Assembly: GCA_028278645.1 (NCBI GenBank)
Contig: JANQDZ010000069.1
Location: 1-57,817, forward strand
Direction: 5' to 3'
DNA: 57,817 nt
From: Longimicrobiales bacterium
Lineage (GTDB): Bacteria; Gemmatimonadota; Gemmatimonadetes; Longimicrobiales; Gaopeijiaceae
Under the pieces are notes generated by a model. The model did no database searches, was not told the origin of the DNA, and was given only the letters and a program-made list of their open reading frames with translations. The first letter of the stretch is position 1, and the number at the start of each line of letters is the position of its first letter. Positions 15,095-24,150 of the stretch are shown piece by piece. The position numbers and the translations under genes were made by a program.

Positions 15095-16827
15095 TGCCCT
15101 CGATTCTATCCCTTTTGGTTGGTGTCCTCCTTGGCTCCGGGGGCCCGGTGACCGCGCTGGCGGTCCAACCCGCCCTGGGTCAAACCGAGGTCGTCATATC
15201 CATGGAAGGGCAGGCTGAATTCCGGCACTTCACCATGGAAGGACCAAGCCGGCTGGTGGTTGATCTCCTGGGTGCGGAGCACGCTCTCCCACAAGAGAAC
15301 TTCCTGGATATCGACCGAGGCGGTGTTCGGTCCATCCGCACCAGCCAGTATTCCGACCAGATCGTTCGGTTGGTGATCGAGCTGGATGCGGTGGTCGACT
15401 ACCAGATCCTGGACGGCGACGACGGACTCCGGGTGGTGTTGGTGAATCAGGGCGGTGCATTCGCCCCGTGGGCAACTGAGTCGGTGGCTCCTCAGACCCC
15501 CGTCAACGGCTTGTCCGTAGAGGTAGCCCAACCGGCGCCTGCCGCGCAGGAAGCCGACCGGATCTCGGTGGAATTCTACAACGCCAGTATTCAGGAAGTC
15601 CTCTTCACGTTCGCCGACTTCTCCGGCCGGTCCATTATTCCCGGGGCCGAGGTTGATGCGGTGATCTCGGCCGGGATCCGGGATCAGCCCTGGGACCAGG
15701 CTCTGGAGGAGATCCTGAGGGCCCATGGGTACTCTTCGGTGGAGACCGAATCGGGGATCATCAGGGTCGAGAACCTCTCAACCCTGAAGAACCGGGAAAC
15801 GAATGAGCCCGTGTACACCCGTGCGTATACGGTCAACTATTCCACGGCGGCTGAGATCGAACAGGCGGTCCAGGCTTTTATCACGCCTGAGCGAGGGAAG
15901 GTCTCGGTCAACCCCTCCACCAACACCGTCATCGTCACCGACGTCACTCGGGTTCTGGAGTCGGTTCAGGATCTGATCGCGGAGCTGGACCGGGAAACCC
16001 CCCAAGTCTCTATCTCGGCCAAAATCCTTTTCGTGAACCGCACGGACTTGAACGAGTTCGGTGTGACCTACGACCTGAAAGATTCAGAGGGCAACCAGCT
16101 GAATACGTTGACCCCGGGAGCCATCGATTCGGACGGCGACGGAATCCTGGAGCTGCCCGCAGAACAGGTCGATATCGGTACCGACGTAGTCTCCCTTGGC
16201 GGTAGTTCAATCGCCGCCCTGGGTAACGCAAAAACGAAACTTCCGGCTCCCAGCCTCACCCTCCTCACCAGCCTGGTCGTGGGACGTCATACCCTCATCA
16301 ACTTCATCGAAGCCCTGGAGTCCATGAACATGACGACGGTCGAAGCCGAACCGAGCGTTACGGTCATGGATAACCAGACCGCCCGTCTCGGTGTTGGTGA
16401 GGAGACTCCGATCCGGGTAGTGGAGGCCCAGGCCGGGGCGGGAGGACAGCAAGGGCAATTCCCCACGGCTCAGGTGGAAACGCGTGAGACGGGGATCATC
16501 CTGAATGTCACGCCCCATGTAACCGAGAGCGGGAAGATCACCCTTCAGATCCGGGCTGAAAGGTCGGCGGCGGTTCTGGCCGAGTCCGATGCCGGCTTCA
16601 TCTTCCAACAGCAGTACGCCGAGTCGAGGGTGATTGTGGAAGACGGCGAGACGGTGGCTTTCGGCGCACTCACCGTGGCCGAAACGACGGAAGTCCGGGC
16701 CGGAATCCCTCTCCTCATGGACGTACCTATTATCGGGCGCCTCTTCCGCGTGACCCGGGAGGAGAAGATCCAGCGTGACCTCATCATTCTCGTCACCCCG
16801 ACCGTCGTTCGGGGCGGGCAGAATTAG
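15094..16827 (+). CDS. pilQ: Type IV pilus secretin PilQ
   Basis: Outer-membrane secretin through which the pilus passes (577 aa). Domain order: signal peptide to about residue 29; one AMIN domain (31-118) for peptidoglycan binding; a secretin/TonB N-terminal domain (157-225); an N1/NolW domain (243-300, RAYTVNYSTAAEIEQAV, NTVIVTD); then the secretin barrel (305-575), with VEAEPSVTVMDNQTA, TGIILNVTPHV and VPIIGRLFR followed by RDLIILVTPTVV. It is shorter than proteobacterial PilQ, which often has two or more AMIN domains. Within the secretin region, residues 345-350 (DSDGDG) form a calcium-loop-like motif. The ATG overlaps the pilP stop by one base. Confidence 0.94.
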   Translation: MPSILSLLVGVLLGSGGPVTALAVQPALGQTEVVISMEGQAEFRHFTMEGPSRLVVDLLGAEHALPQENFLDIDRGGVRSIRTSQYSDQIVRLVIELDAVVDYQILDGDDGLRVVLVNQGGAFAPWATESVAPQTPVNGLSVEVAQPAPAAQEADRISVEFYNASIQEVLFTFADFSGRSIIPGAEVDAVISAGIRDQPWDQALEEILRAHGYSSVETESGIIRVENLSTLKNRETNEPVYTRAYTVNYSTAAEIEQAVQAFITPERGKVSVNPSTNTVIVTDVTRVLESVQDLIAELDRETPQVSISAKILFVNRTDLNEFGVTYDLKDSEGNQLNTLTPGAIDSDGDGILELPAEQVDIGTDVVSLGGSSIAALGNAKTKLPAPSLTLLTSLVVGRHTLINFIEALESMNMTTVEAEPSVTVMDNQTARLGVGEETPIRVVEAQAGAGGQQGQFPTAQVETRETGIILNVTPHVTESGKITLQIRAERSAAVLAESDAGFIFQQQYAESRVIVEDGETVAFGALTVAETTEVRAGIPLLMDVPIIGRLFRVTREEKIQRDLIILVTPTVVRGGQN

Positions 16828-16849
16828 AATAGGGCCAGGGAGGAACCAA

Positions 16850-19594
16850 ATGTCTCAAGGCATTCGCAACCGAAGGCGCCTCCCGCGGTTTGTAGGCGGG
16901 ATGGTTGCCCTGGCTGCTCTATGGTCCTGTGACGGCCAAAACGCATTCTCTACGGGTGTCCTCGGCACCGACGGTGCCGCCCCCGAGGTGGAGATCCAGA
17001 ACCCCCGGCAGCCAGCAGCTCGGCCGGTAGGGGATTCGGTGCTGATTACCGCCCACACCTGGGATGACACCGGGGTGGACTCGGTTCTGCTGGCAGGCGT
17101 GTCTTTCCGAGGGGACGTGGATCTGGGGACCGACACCACGGTGCTCCGGTACTTCTCCAAGATGGTTCACTTCCCCGGAGGGGTTCAGGACACTACGGTC
17201 AGCCGTCATCTGATCGCTACACCGGATACAACCCGAGAGTCCTCCGTTCTCTTTGCCATCGCCTACGATTCAAAGGGGAATATCTCTGCGGACACGGTGT
17301 CCCTCACCATCGGAGGCCCCCGCGTCACCTTCCTCACGCTGGAGGACGATCAACAGGTCCAATCCGGCCTGAGCCTCAACCTGCAGGTCGAGGCCGCCGA
17401 TCCTGAAGGGATCCTGGATCTGGCCATCCTCATCGAAGGGGTCTTCGACGCGGAAATCGACGTTCCCTTCAGCACACCTCCGGTGGAGGTGGTGGTCGAC
17501 ACGTCGGTGGTCATTCCCCCCAATATCACCGGCGAGATACAGGTGACTGCCACGGCTCGGAACGGCCTCGCTGTTTCGGGGCAGGACGGCCCGGTGACCC
17601 TTCAGATCGTGGACTTCGAGATCGGGGATGAGACTCCTCCGACCCTGTCCGTGATGACGACGTCCACGCCCCGGCTGGAGCTCGATGATCCTTTGACCGT
17701 GACGGTCACGGGCTCCGACAACATCCAGGGGAGCGGGATCGCCCGGGTAGGTTACACGGTGCGGGCAATCTCACCGAGGAGGGGCGTCACCGTGGTCCAG
17801 ACCGGGGAACAGGCCTTTAATCCGGCCCGGACCGGGAACCTCTCCGCCGAGTTCGACTTCATTCCCTTTAACGTGGACGAGTTGAGCCTCCCGGATACGC
17901 TCACCTTCGAAGTGACCGGCTGGGCCATAGACGCCGACGGAAACTGCGCGGCTGCTGTGGAACCCGGGGATCCGACGTCTTTCCCCTGCGTGGCGTTGGC
18001 CGGTGGCCAGATCGGCGCCGAAGGACGTCCCGGGGTCCCGTTCGACCGGGTAATCGCATCGGGTCGGACGGTCGAGCTCCCCACTGGCGGCGTGATCATG
18101 GACGCCGCGGTGGACACCGTCCGCAAGAACCTGCTCCTCACGAACATGGGCAGGAATCGAGTTGAAGTGTTCCGGCTGGAAACGGAGACGTTCGGAGCAG
18201 CTATCGGAGTCGGATCGGAACCCTGGGGCCTCACCCTGGACCGAAGCGGGGACCAACTCCTGGTCGCCAACTCTGGTGGGACGAACGTATCCGTCGTTGA
18301 TCTGGAGCAAGAGCGAGAGCTCGAACAGCAGCGGTTCTTCGCTCCTGACGCGGTCATCTTCGACCTGGAGCTGCGAGACGGCGACAGTGGTCTTCAGTTC
18401 ATACTGTATCCATTCCCAACACCCGAATCCCCGTCTTTCAGTGACCGGCCTCAGTACATCGCCGTGGACTCTTTCGGGAACTACATCTACTCAACGCGGA
18501 CCACGTCCGTTGGAGATATCGGGACCGCGAGGAAGGCGTACTTCCCCGAGGGCGCTGACCGGTCAGAGGTCAAGCTGTTCGTGGAGCACGGCCACAATGA
18601 GCTCACGCAGGACTTTTGGGCCTTTGCCCACGTTGACAGCATTGGCCTCGGGTTCGAGGAGGTTACTCCGGGCGTGTACTACGCTGGCTTGACCCTTTTC
18701 GACCACGTCCCCGGCTTCCCGGACTCCATCATCTCTGCCACGGCCAACACCTCGGAAATCGATCCGGTGGAGAACGCCTGGGCCAGGCTGGTAGGAAAGG
18801 GTTCCGACGCCTATGTGGATGCGGGAGCCCGATGGAATATTCCTTCTTTCGGATTCTCCGACACGACCTTCGTGACGGCGTCGGGAGATGGCGGCTGGGT
18901 CCTGATCGGTGAGGGAGGCACGACCCCGACGGGTCGGGTCATGATGTACCGAGCTAGTCAGAGGGATACCACAGACCTCTCTTCGACCCTCCGCGTGTGG
19001 GACGAAGTCATCAACGCCGCCGACGAGGTACACGGGGTCGGGCTGAACTACGACGGTACGCTCGGGGTTGCCAGGGGATTGAGTGCCTACTTCTTCGACA
19101 CCGAGCTCCAGCTGAACGGTAGGGTCGAACTGCCTGGGGCCGGAACCGGAACCGGGGCGGCACTCCACCCGCTTCACGCGAACCAGAAAACTCTTGAGAA
19201 CCTGACTGGAGCTTATAACCCGGATACACACCTGGCTTTTGTCGGCACCTCCGACGGTACCATCGATATCATCGATACCTTCAAATTCACGAGGGTCGGC
19301 CAGATTACCCTCAGGGACGTGATAACGGGTCCCCTCAGGGCCATCCTCCCCTTCCCGGAGGACAACGAAGGGCTCTCCTGTCCCACGGTTCCGGTGGCCG
19401 ACAAAGTCGGTAACCCCATCGGGAACGCGGTACAGCTTTATACGGGCGGGGAGTTCACTTTGCCCATCGGGCCTGATGGTATCACCGACGACTCTTGCAT
19501 CGTGGTGAGGCTCTTTGCGATCACCTCCGCGGACGGTGTGGTCGTCGTGCCAGTACGGAAGAGCGAGATCTTGAAGTACCATCCGAATCGATAG
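16850..19594 (+). CDS. Large lipoprotein with Ig-like and beta-propeller regions
   Basis: Predicted 914-aa lipoprotein, last gene of the pilus block. ATG 16850 has a strong GGGAGG upstream. The signal MSQGIRNRRRLPRFVGGM runs into VALAALWSC, giving a lipobox-like LWSC with Cys27 and Asp at +2; the Trp is atypical for a lipobox. About residues 35-370 look like three Ig-type beta domains (repeated DxxGVDSV, EAADPEGILDL and GSDNIQGSGIARV patterns). From about 390 to the end there are propeller-type blades, e.g. KNLLLTNMGRNRVEVF, PWGLTLDRSGDQLLVANSGGTNVSVVDL and HLAFVGTSDGTIDIIDT. I do not recognise a named family. Position after pilQ and the propeller suggest an envelope or tip factor comparable to PilY1, but this is inference. 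A terminator follows. Confidence 0.8.
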   Translation: MSQGIRNRRRLPRFVGGMVALAALWSCDGQNAFSTGVLGTDGAAPEVEIQNPRQPAARPVGDSVLITAHTWDDTGVDSVLLAGVSFRGDVDLGTDTTVLRYFSKMVHFPGGVQDTTVSRHLIATPDTTRESSVLFAIAYDSKGNISADTVSLTIGGPRVTFLTLEDDQQVQSGLSLNLQVEAADPEGILDLAILIEGVFDAEIDVPFSTPPVEVVVDTSVVIPPNITGEIQVTATARNGLAVSGQDGPVTLQIVDFEIGDETPPTLSVMTTSTPRLELDDPLTVTVTGSDNIQGSGIARVGYTVRAISPRRGVTVVQTGEQAFNPARTGNLSAEFDFIPFNVDELSLPDTLTFEVTGWAIDADGNCAAAVEPGDPTSFPCVALAGGQIGAEGRPGVPFDRVIASGRTVELPTGGVIMDAAVDTVRKNLLLTNMGRNRVEVFRLETETFGAAIGVGSEPWGLTLDRSGDQLLVANSGGTNVSVVDLEQERELEQQRFFAPDAVIFDLELRDGDSGLQFILYPFPTPESPSFSDRPQYIAVDSFGNYIYSTRTTSVGDIGTARKAYFPEGADRSEVKLFVEHGHNELTQDFWAFAHVDSIGLGFEEVTPGVYYAGLTLFDHVPGFPDSIISATANTSEIDPVENAWARLVGKGSDAYVDAGARWNIPSFGFSDTTFVTASGDGGWVLIGEGGTTPTGRVMMYRASQRDTTDLSSTLRVWDEVINAADEVHGVGLNYDGTLGVARGLSAYFFDTELQLNGRVELPGAGTGTGAALHPLHANQKTLENLTGAYNPDTHLAFVGTSDGTIDIIDTFKFTRVGQITLRDVITGPLRAILPFPEDNEGLSCPTVPVADKVGNPIGNAVQLYTGGEFTLPIGPDGITDDSCIVVRLFAITSADGVVVVPVRKSEILKYHPNR

Positions 19595-19621
19595 GGGATG
19601 GGGCTGAGCTCCACCCCACAA

Positions 19622-19666
19622 AAAACCGAGACGCCCCCGACCCCTCTGGTCGGGGGCGTTGGTTTT
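19622..19666 (+). terminator. Strong intrinsic terminator closing the pilus block
   Basis: A perfect 12-bp stem, ACGCCCCCGACC (19631-19642) with GGTCGGGGGCGT (19648-19659), has a five-base loop. AAAACC upstream (19622-19627) can pair with GGTTTT downstream (19661-19666), so it may work in both directions. It lies between the lipoprotein gene and aroC. Confidence 0.88.
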
Positions 19667-19671
19667 ATCCT

Positions 19672-19699
19672 TTGACGGACTCTCGACTTTTTCTATGCT
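19672..19699 (+). promoter_or_regulatory. Probable sigma-70 promoter of the aroC operon
   Basis: TTGACG (19672-19677) and TATGCT (19694-19699) are 16 bp apart, just downstream of the terminator and about 100 bp before aroC. It is the first promoter-like element of the long plus-strand housekeeping run. Confidence 0.5.
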
Positions 19700-19800
19700 A
19701 GTAGGGCCGGTTTCGGAGGGATGGGTGCAGAACCTATCAGGAGCCGCCAGACTCGAGCCGGATCAATAGACGAACCCTTCGTTCCCGAACGAGTGTTTTC

Positions 19801-21015
19801 ATGAGCCTTCACAAGATCTCGTTTACCACAGCTGGCGAGTCCCACGGACGGGGGCTTGTGGCTGTTCTGGAAGGACTTCCAGCAGGGCTGGACTTCCAGG
19901 TCCAGCGGGACGTGGACCCCGAACTTCGCCGCAGGCAGCAAGGGCACGGCCGGGGTCGGCGGATGCAAATCGAATCAGACAGGGCCGAGATCATGTCGGG
20001 TGTTCGTCTGGGTGAAACCCTGGGCTCCCCCCTTGCCATGCTCATTTGGAACAAGGACTGGGAGAACTGGCAAAAGGCCATGGCCCATGACCCGCCGGAT
20101 TCTGAGGAGAGTCCGAAAGCTTTGAGGCCCATGTATCTTCCCCGGCCCGGCCACGCCGACCTGGTGGGTATCTTCAAGTACGATCGGCGGGACACGAGGG
20201 ATATCCTGGAGCGGGCCAGCGCCCGGGAGACGGCCGCTCGCGTAGCCTGCGGTGCGGTGGCCAAGCGGTTTCTGGCCGAATTCCAGATCCGGGTGGAAAG
20301 CCATGTCCTCTCTATCGGAGATCACCAAGCTGCGGTTCCGGACTCCTTTCCGGAGGATTTGAACGTATCCGCAGACGCCTCTCCCGTCCGATGTTTGGAT
20401 CCATCCGCCTCCGAGGCCATGGTCCGGGCCATCGATCATGCGAAAGTGGACGGGGACACCCTCGGGGGAGTATTCGAGGTTGTGGCCAGGGGCGTGCCGG
20501 TGGGGTTGGGCAGCCATGTTTCTTGGGACCAGAAGCTCGATGGTCGTCTGGGACAGGCAGTGATGTCGGTCCACGCCGTTAAGGGTGTCGAGGTAGGGTC
20601 GGCGTTCCAGAGCGCTTTTTACCCGGGCTCCAGGGTCCACGACGCCATTGTCCCGGCGCCTGACCGCCCGAGGACCGGGGGGTTGGGGCGTGAGACCAAC
20701 CGGGCCGGAGGGCTGGAGGGGGGTGTTACAACCGGGGAACCCCTCCTGGTGCGGGGGGCGATGAAACCCATCTCCACCCTCAGAAAACCCCTGGCCAGCG
20801 TCGACCTACGGGACGGGCAACCGGCAAACGCGGCCGTCGAACGGAGCGATGTCTGCGCTGTCCCGGCGGCGGCGGTCATCGCTGAAGCCATGGTTGCCTT
20901 GGTCCTGGCGGATGCTTTTCTCGAGAAGTTCGGTGGCGACTCGATCGGCGAGGTCGGGAGGAACTTCGAATCATACCTCGAACAACTCAGGAAAAGGGGC
21001 TACCGAGAACGGTGA
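19801..21015 (+). CDS. aroC: Chorismate synthase
   Basis: Last enzyme of the shikimate pathway; converts 5-enolpyruvylshikimate-3-phosphate to chorismate with reduced FMN as cofactor. 404 aa, normal for the long bacterial type. Signatures: FTTAGESHGRGLVAVLEGLPAG at the start, RRQQGHGRG, RPGHADLVGIFKY, DTRDILERASARETAARVACGA, and near the end TNRAGGLEGGVTTGEP and MKPISTL. ATG 19801 gives the usual N-terminus. Shikimate kinase follows with a four-base overlap, so two aromatic-acid genes are coupled. Confidence 0.96.
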   Translation: MSLHKISFTTAGESHGRGLVAVLEGLPAGLDFQVQRDVDPELRRRQQGHGRGRRMQIESDRAEIMSGVRLGETLGSPLAMLIWNKDWENWQKAMAHDPPDSEESPKALRPMYLPRPGHADLVGIFKYDRRDTRDILERASARETAARVACGAVAKRFLAEFQIRVESHVLSIGDHQAAVPDSFPEDLNVSADASPVRCLDPSASEAMVRAIDHAKVDGDTLGGVFEVVARGVPVGLGSHVSWDQKLDGRLGQAVMSVHAVKGVEVGSAFQSAFYPGSRVHDAIVPAPDRPRTGGLGRETNRAGGLEGGVTTGEPLLVRGAMKPISTLRKPLASVDLRDGQPANAAVERSDVCAVPAAAVIAEAMVALVLADAFLEKFGGDSIGEVGRNFESYLEQLRKRGYRER

Positions 21016-21593
21016 CGGATCCCCGGGGGACCGATCCTGATCCAGCCTTCCAGCGGGTCCTTCTCGTGGGGTTCATGGGGAGTGGGAAGACGGAAGTGGG
21101 TAGAGCTCTCGCAGAAAGGTTGTCCTGGACCTTCCGTGACTTCGATGAGGAGGTTTCCTCCAGGGTGGGTCTTCCCATAATGGAGATCTTCCGCCAGCGT
21201 GGAGAGCCCTTTTTTCGCGCCACCGAGGAGACGGTGGGGAAAGAACTCCTCCTGGAACAGCAGGTGGTACTTGGGTCCGGAGGCGGATGGCCCGCAGTCG
21301 AAGGGCGCATGGAGAACCTACCGGAGGGCACGCTGACCGTATGGTTGAAGGTAACCGCCGGGGAGGCTGTCCGGCGGGCCCTCCAGGAAGGCGATACCCG
21401 ACCACTTCTGGCGGTGTCGGATCCGCAAAACGTGGCCGAAAACCTCCTGGCCCAGAGGGAGCGTTTTTACCGGTTGTCCCACTTGGCCCTTGAAACTGAG
21501 GGCGAAGAGCCAGATCGTTTGGCCGGACAAATCGAGGAACACATAAAAGCGATGGGGCGAAGAACGGACCGCCCCTCACCTCCACATAAGTGA
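21012..21593 (+). CDS. aroK: Shikimate kinase
   Basis: ATP-dependent kinase making shikimate-3-phosphate (193 aa). P-loop LVGFMGSGKTEVGRALAERL, then FRDFDEEV (the shikimate-binding DxD-type motif, here DFD), GEPFFRATEE with the substrate-binding Arg, and LGSGGGWP (Walker-B-like Gly loop). RPLL supplies the lid Arg. The GTG start overlaps the aroC stop (GTGA). The C-terminal tail is longer and more basic than in E. coli AroK. Confidence 0.93.
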   Translation: MTDPRGTDPDPAFQRVLLVGFMGSGKTEVGRALAERLSWTFRDFDEEVSSRVGLPIMEIFRQRGEPFFRATEETVGKELLLEQQVVLGSGGGWPAVEGRMENLPEGTLTVWLKVTAGEAVRRALQEGDTRPLLAVSDPQNVAENLLAQRERFYRLSHLALETEGEEPDRLAGQIEEHIKAMGRRTDRPSPPHK

Positions 21594-24130
21594 TGGGAAT
21601 GGCAAAGGGAACGAAGGGAAAGAGCCTGGTCATCGTCGAGTCCCCGGCGAAGGCACGGACCATTGGGCGCTACCTCGGGAAGGATTTTGAGGTCGCCGCC
21701 TCGGTGGGCCATGTCAGGGACCTTCCGGCGAAGGAACTCGGGGTGGATGTGGAGAATGGATTCGAACCCAAGTATGTGACGATCAGGGGGAAGGGAAAGG
21801 TCCTCCAGGAGTTGAAGAAAAGGGCGAAGGCGGCCGACAGGATCATTCTGGCCACGGACCCCGATCGGGAGGGCGAGGCCATCGCGTACCATGTGGCCGA
21901 TCAGCTCGGCTACGAGAAGGATCCCGAGCGGTTTCAGCGCGTCACGTTCCACGAGATCACGAGAGAAGCCGTCCTTCGGGCCCTGGATGAAGCCGGATCC
22001 CTGGACATGGAGAAGGTGGAGGCCCAGCAGACAAGGCGAATCCTCGACCGCCTCGTGGGATACCAGGTCAGCCCCTTTCTCTGGAAGCCGATCCGACCAG
22101 GCCTTTCGGCCGGGCGGGTACAGACGGTAGCCCTCCGTCTGATCTGTGAGAGGGAAGACGCGATCTCCGCGTTCGAAGCGGAGGAGTACTGGTCCATTGT
22201 GGCCCTCCTCGAGAAGGACGGCCACGACTTTCAGGCGAAGCTTCACCAGATCGACGGGAAAGCCTTTTCGCTGGGAAACGAAGGTGAGGCCCGGGCCGTT
22301 CTCGATGACCTGAAAGGGACCACCTTCCAGGTCTCGGAGGTCAAGCGGCGGGAGCGGCGTAAAAACCCATTCCCGCCGTTCACCACCTCCACCCTCCAGC
22401 AGGAGGCGTCCAAGCGACTCCGGTTCGGTGCCCGGAGGACCATGAGGACGGCTCAGCGCCTCTATGAGGGCGTGGAGCTGGGGACCCGGGGATCGGTGGG
22501 TCTCATCACGTACATGAGAACCGATTCGACCAGAGTGGCGGCCTCGGCCGTTTCCCAGGCGAGGGATTGGATCGAAGGCCAGATGGGGAAGTCCTACCTT
22601 GCACCCTCCCCCAGGCTTTTTGGAGGGAAGCAACAGAAAGGTGCCCAGGAAGCCCACGAGGCGATCCGGCCCACGGATGCTCTGCTGCATCCCGGCGATG
22701 CTCAGGAGTTCCTCGGGGAGGACGAAGCCCAGCTCTACGAGCTGATCTGGCTCCGCTTTATCGCAAGCCAGATGGCGGCGGCGGTGTATGACACCACCAC
22801 TGTAGACTTCGATCAGCGAGGAAAAGGGGAGCAGCGTTACCTATTCAGGGCCTCCGGGTCAGTGGTGAAGTTCCCTGGATTCACCAAGCTGTACCTGGAA
22901 ACCACCGAGAGGGGGGACCACAAGCGGCTGGACGACCTGGAGCCCCTCCCAGTCCTGGCGGAAGGGGATGTCAGCAACCTCCGTGAGCTCCAACCGAATC
23001 AGCACTTCACTCAGCCACCACCGCGCTTCAGTGAGGCGAGCCTGGTACGGGAGTTGGAGAAGCTGGGGATCGGGAGACCCTCTACCTACGCCCAGATCAT
23101 ATCCACGATTCAGGACAGGGGGTACGTGGAGGTTGAGAAGAGACGGTTCTTCCCGACACCCTTGGGCGATACCGTAGCCAAACTCCTCGTCCGGGTATTC
23201 CCGAACATCTTTGATGTGGATTTCACCAGCCGAATGGAGGGGGAGCTCGACAGGGTGGAAGAAGGGGACGTCCGCTGGAGAGCTCTCCTGGAAGGGTTCT
23301 ATGGCCCGTTCCAGAACCAACTGGAGACGGGAAAATCCCACTCCGAAGACATCATCAAGGAGCTACTGGCTGCAGAGGGGGAGACCTGCGAAATCTGCGG
23401 CCGCCCGATGCAGGTTCGGTGGAACAAGTTCGGCCGGTTCCTTGGCTGCTCGGGGTACCCCGAGTGCCAGAGCACCCGGCCCCTGGATGCGCCAGAAGTC
23501 CAGGAGAGGCACCTGGGCCTGGACCCGGAGTCGGGCCTTCCGGTCCTGGCTCGCGTGGGTCCGTATGGACCTTACGTGCAGCTGGGGAACGGGGACGGAA
23601 AAGAGAAACCGAAACGAGTCAGTATCCCCCAGGGCATGACACTTGATGACATGAGCCTGAACTATGGATTGCTGTTGCTTTCTTTGCCTCGCTCCCTGGG
23701 GGAGGATCCCAAGACCGGGAAGGACGTGACGGTGGGAATCGGCCGCTACGGCCCTTATGTCCATCGGGGCGGGACGTACCGTAACCTCAGCTCTCCAGCC
23801 CTGCTCTTCGAGATGGACCTTGATGAGGGTTTGAAACTCCTCGAGACGCAGCCGGGCCGTGAAGTCCTCAAGGAGTTGGGTGCCCACCCGGACAGTGGGA
23901 AAGACCTCACGGTCCTGAACGGGCGGTATGGGCCCTATGTCACCGACGGAAGCCTCAACGCGAGCATCCCCAAGGGAATCGACCCGGCTCAGCTCCTAAT
24001 GGATGAGGCTGTAGAGCTTCTGGAAAAGGCGAAGGCGCGAAAAGGGAAGGGCGGGAAAAAAGGTGCAAAAGGTCGGGGTCGGGGAGGGAAGAAAACGGCA
24101 TCCGCCAAGCGGGGAAAGAAGAAGGAATAG
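21593..24130 (+). CDS. topA: DNA topoisomerase I
   Basis: Type IA topoisomerase that relaxes negative supercoils (about 845 aa). Toprim domain: LVIVESPAKARTIGRYLG and ATDPDREGEAIAYHV. The catalytic Tyr lies in GLITYMRTDSTRV. The core includes GRVQTVALRLI and EAHEAIRPTD. The C-terminal part has one tetracysteine zinc finger (CEICGRPM ... CSGYPEC), three repeats carrying a (R)YGPYV motif, and a Lys/Gly-rich tail that probably aids DNA binding. Three nearly adjacent in-frame starts exist (GTG 21590, ATG 21593, ATG 21599). The middle one overlaps the aroK stop by one base and is chosen here. Confidence 0.95.
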   Translation: MGMAKGTKGKSLVIVESPAKARTIGRYLGKDFEVAASVGHVRDLPAKELGVDVENGFEPKYVTIRGKGKVLQELKKRAKAADRIILATDPDREGEAIAYHVADQLGYEKDPERFQRVTFHEITREAVLRALDEAGSLDMEKVEAQQTRRILDRLVGYQVSPFLWKPIRPGLSAGRVQTVALRLICEREDAISAFEAEEYWSIVALLEKDGHDFQAKLHQIDGKAFSLGNEGEARAVLDDLKGTTFQVSEVKRRERRKNPFPPFTTSTLQQEASKRLRFGARRTMRTAQRLYEGVELGTRGSVGLITYMRTDSTRVAASAVSQARDWIEGQMGKSYLAPSPRLFGGKQQKGAQEAHEAIRPTDALLHPGDAQEFLGEDEAQLYELIWLRFIASQMAAAVYDTTTVDFDQRGKGEQRYLFRASGSVVKFPGFTKLYLETTERGDHKRLDDLEPLPVLAEGDVSNLRELQPNQHFTQPPPRFSEASLVRELEKLGIGRPSTYAQIISTIQDRGYVEVEKRRFFPTPLGDTVAKLLVRVFPNIFDVDFTSRMEGELDRVEEGDVRWRALLEGFYGPFQNQLETGKSHSEDIIKELLAAEGETCEICGRPMQVRWNKFGRFLGCSGYPECQSTRPLDAPEVQERHLGLDPESGLPVLARVGPYGPYVQLGNGDGKEKPKRVSIPQGMTLDDMSLNYGLLLLSLPRSLGEDPKTGKDVTVGIGRYGPYVHRGGTYRNLSSPALLFEMDLDEGLKLLETQPGREVLKELGAHPDSGKDLTVLNGRYGPYVTDGSLNASIPKGIDPAQLLMDEAVELLEKAKARKGKGGKKGAKGRGRGGKKTASAKRGKKKE

Positions 24131-24150
24131 GGATCCTTCGAGAGTCCATC

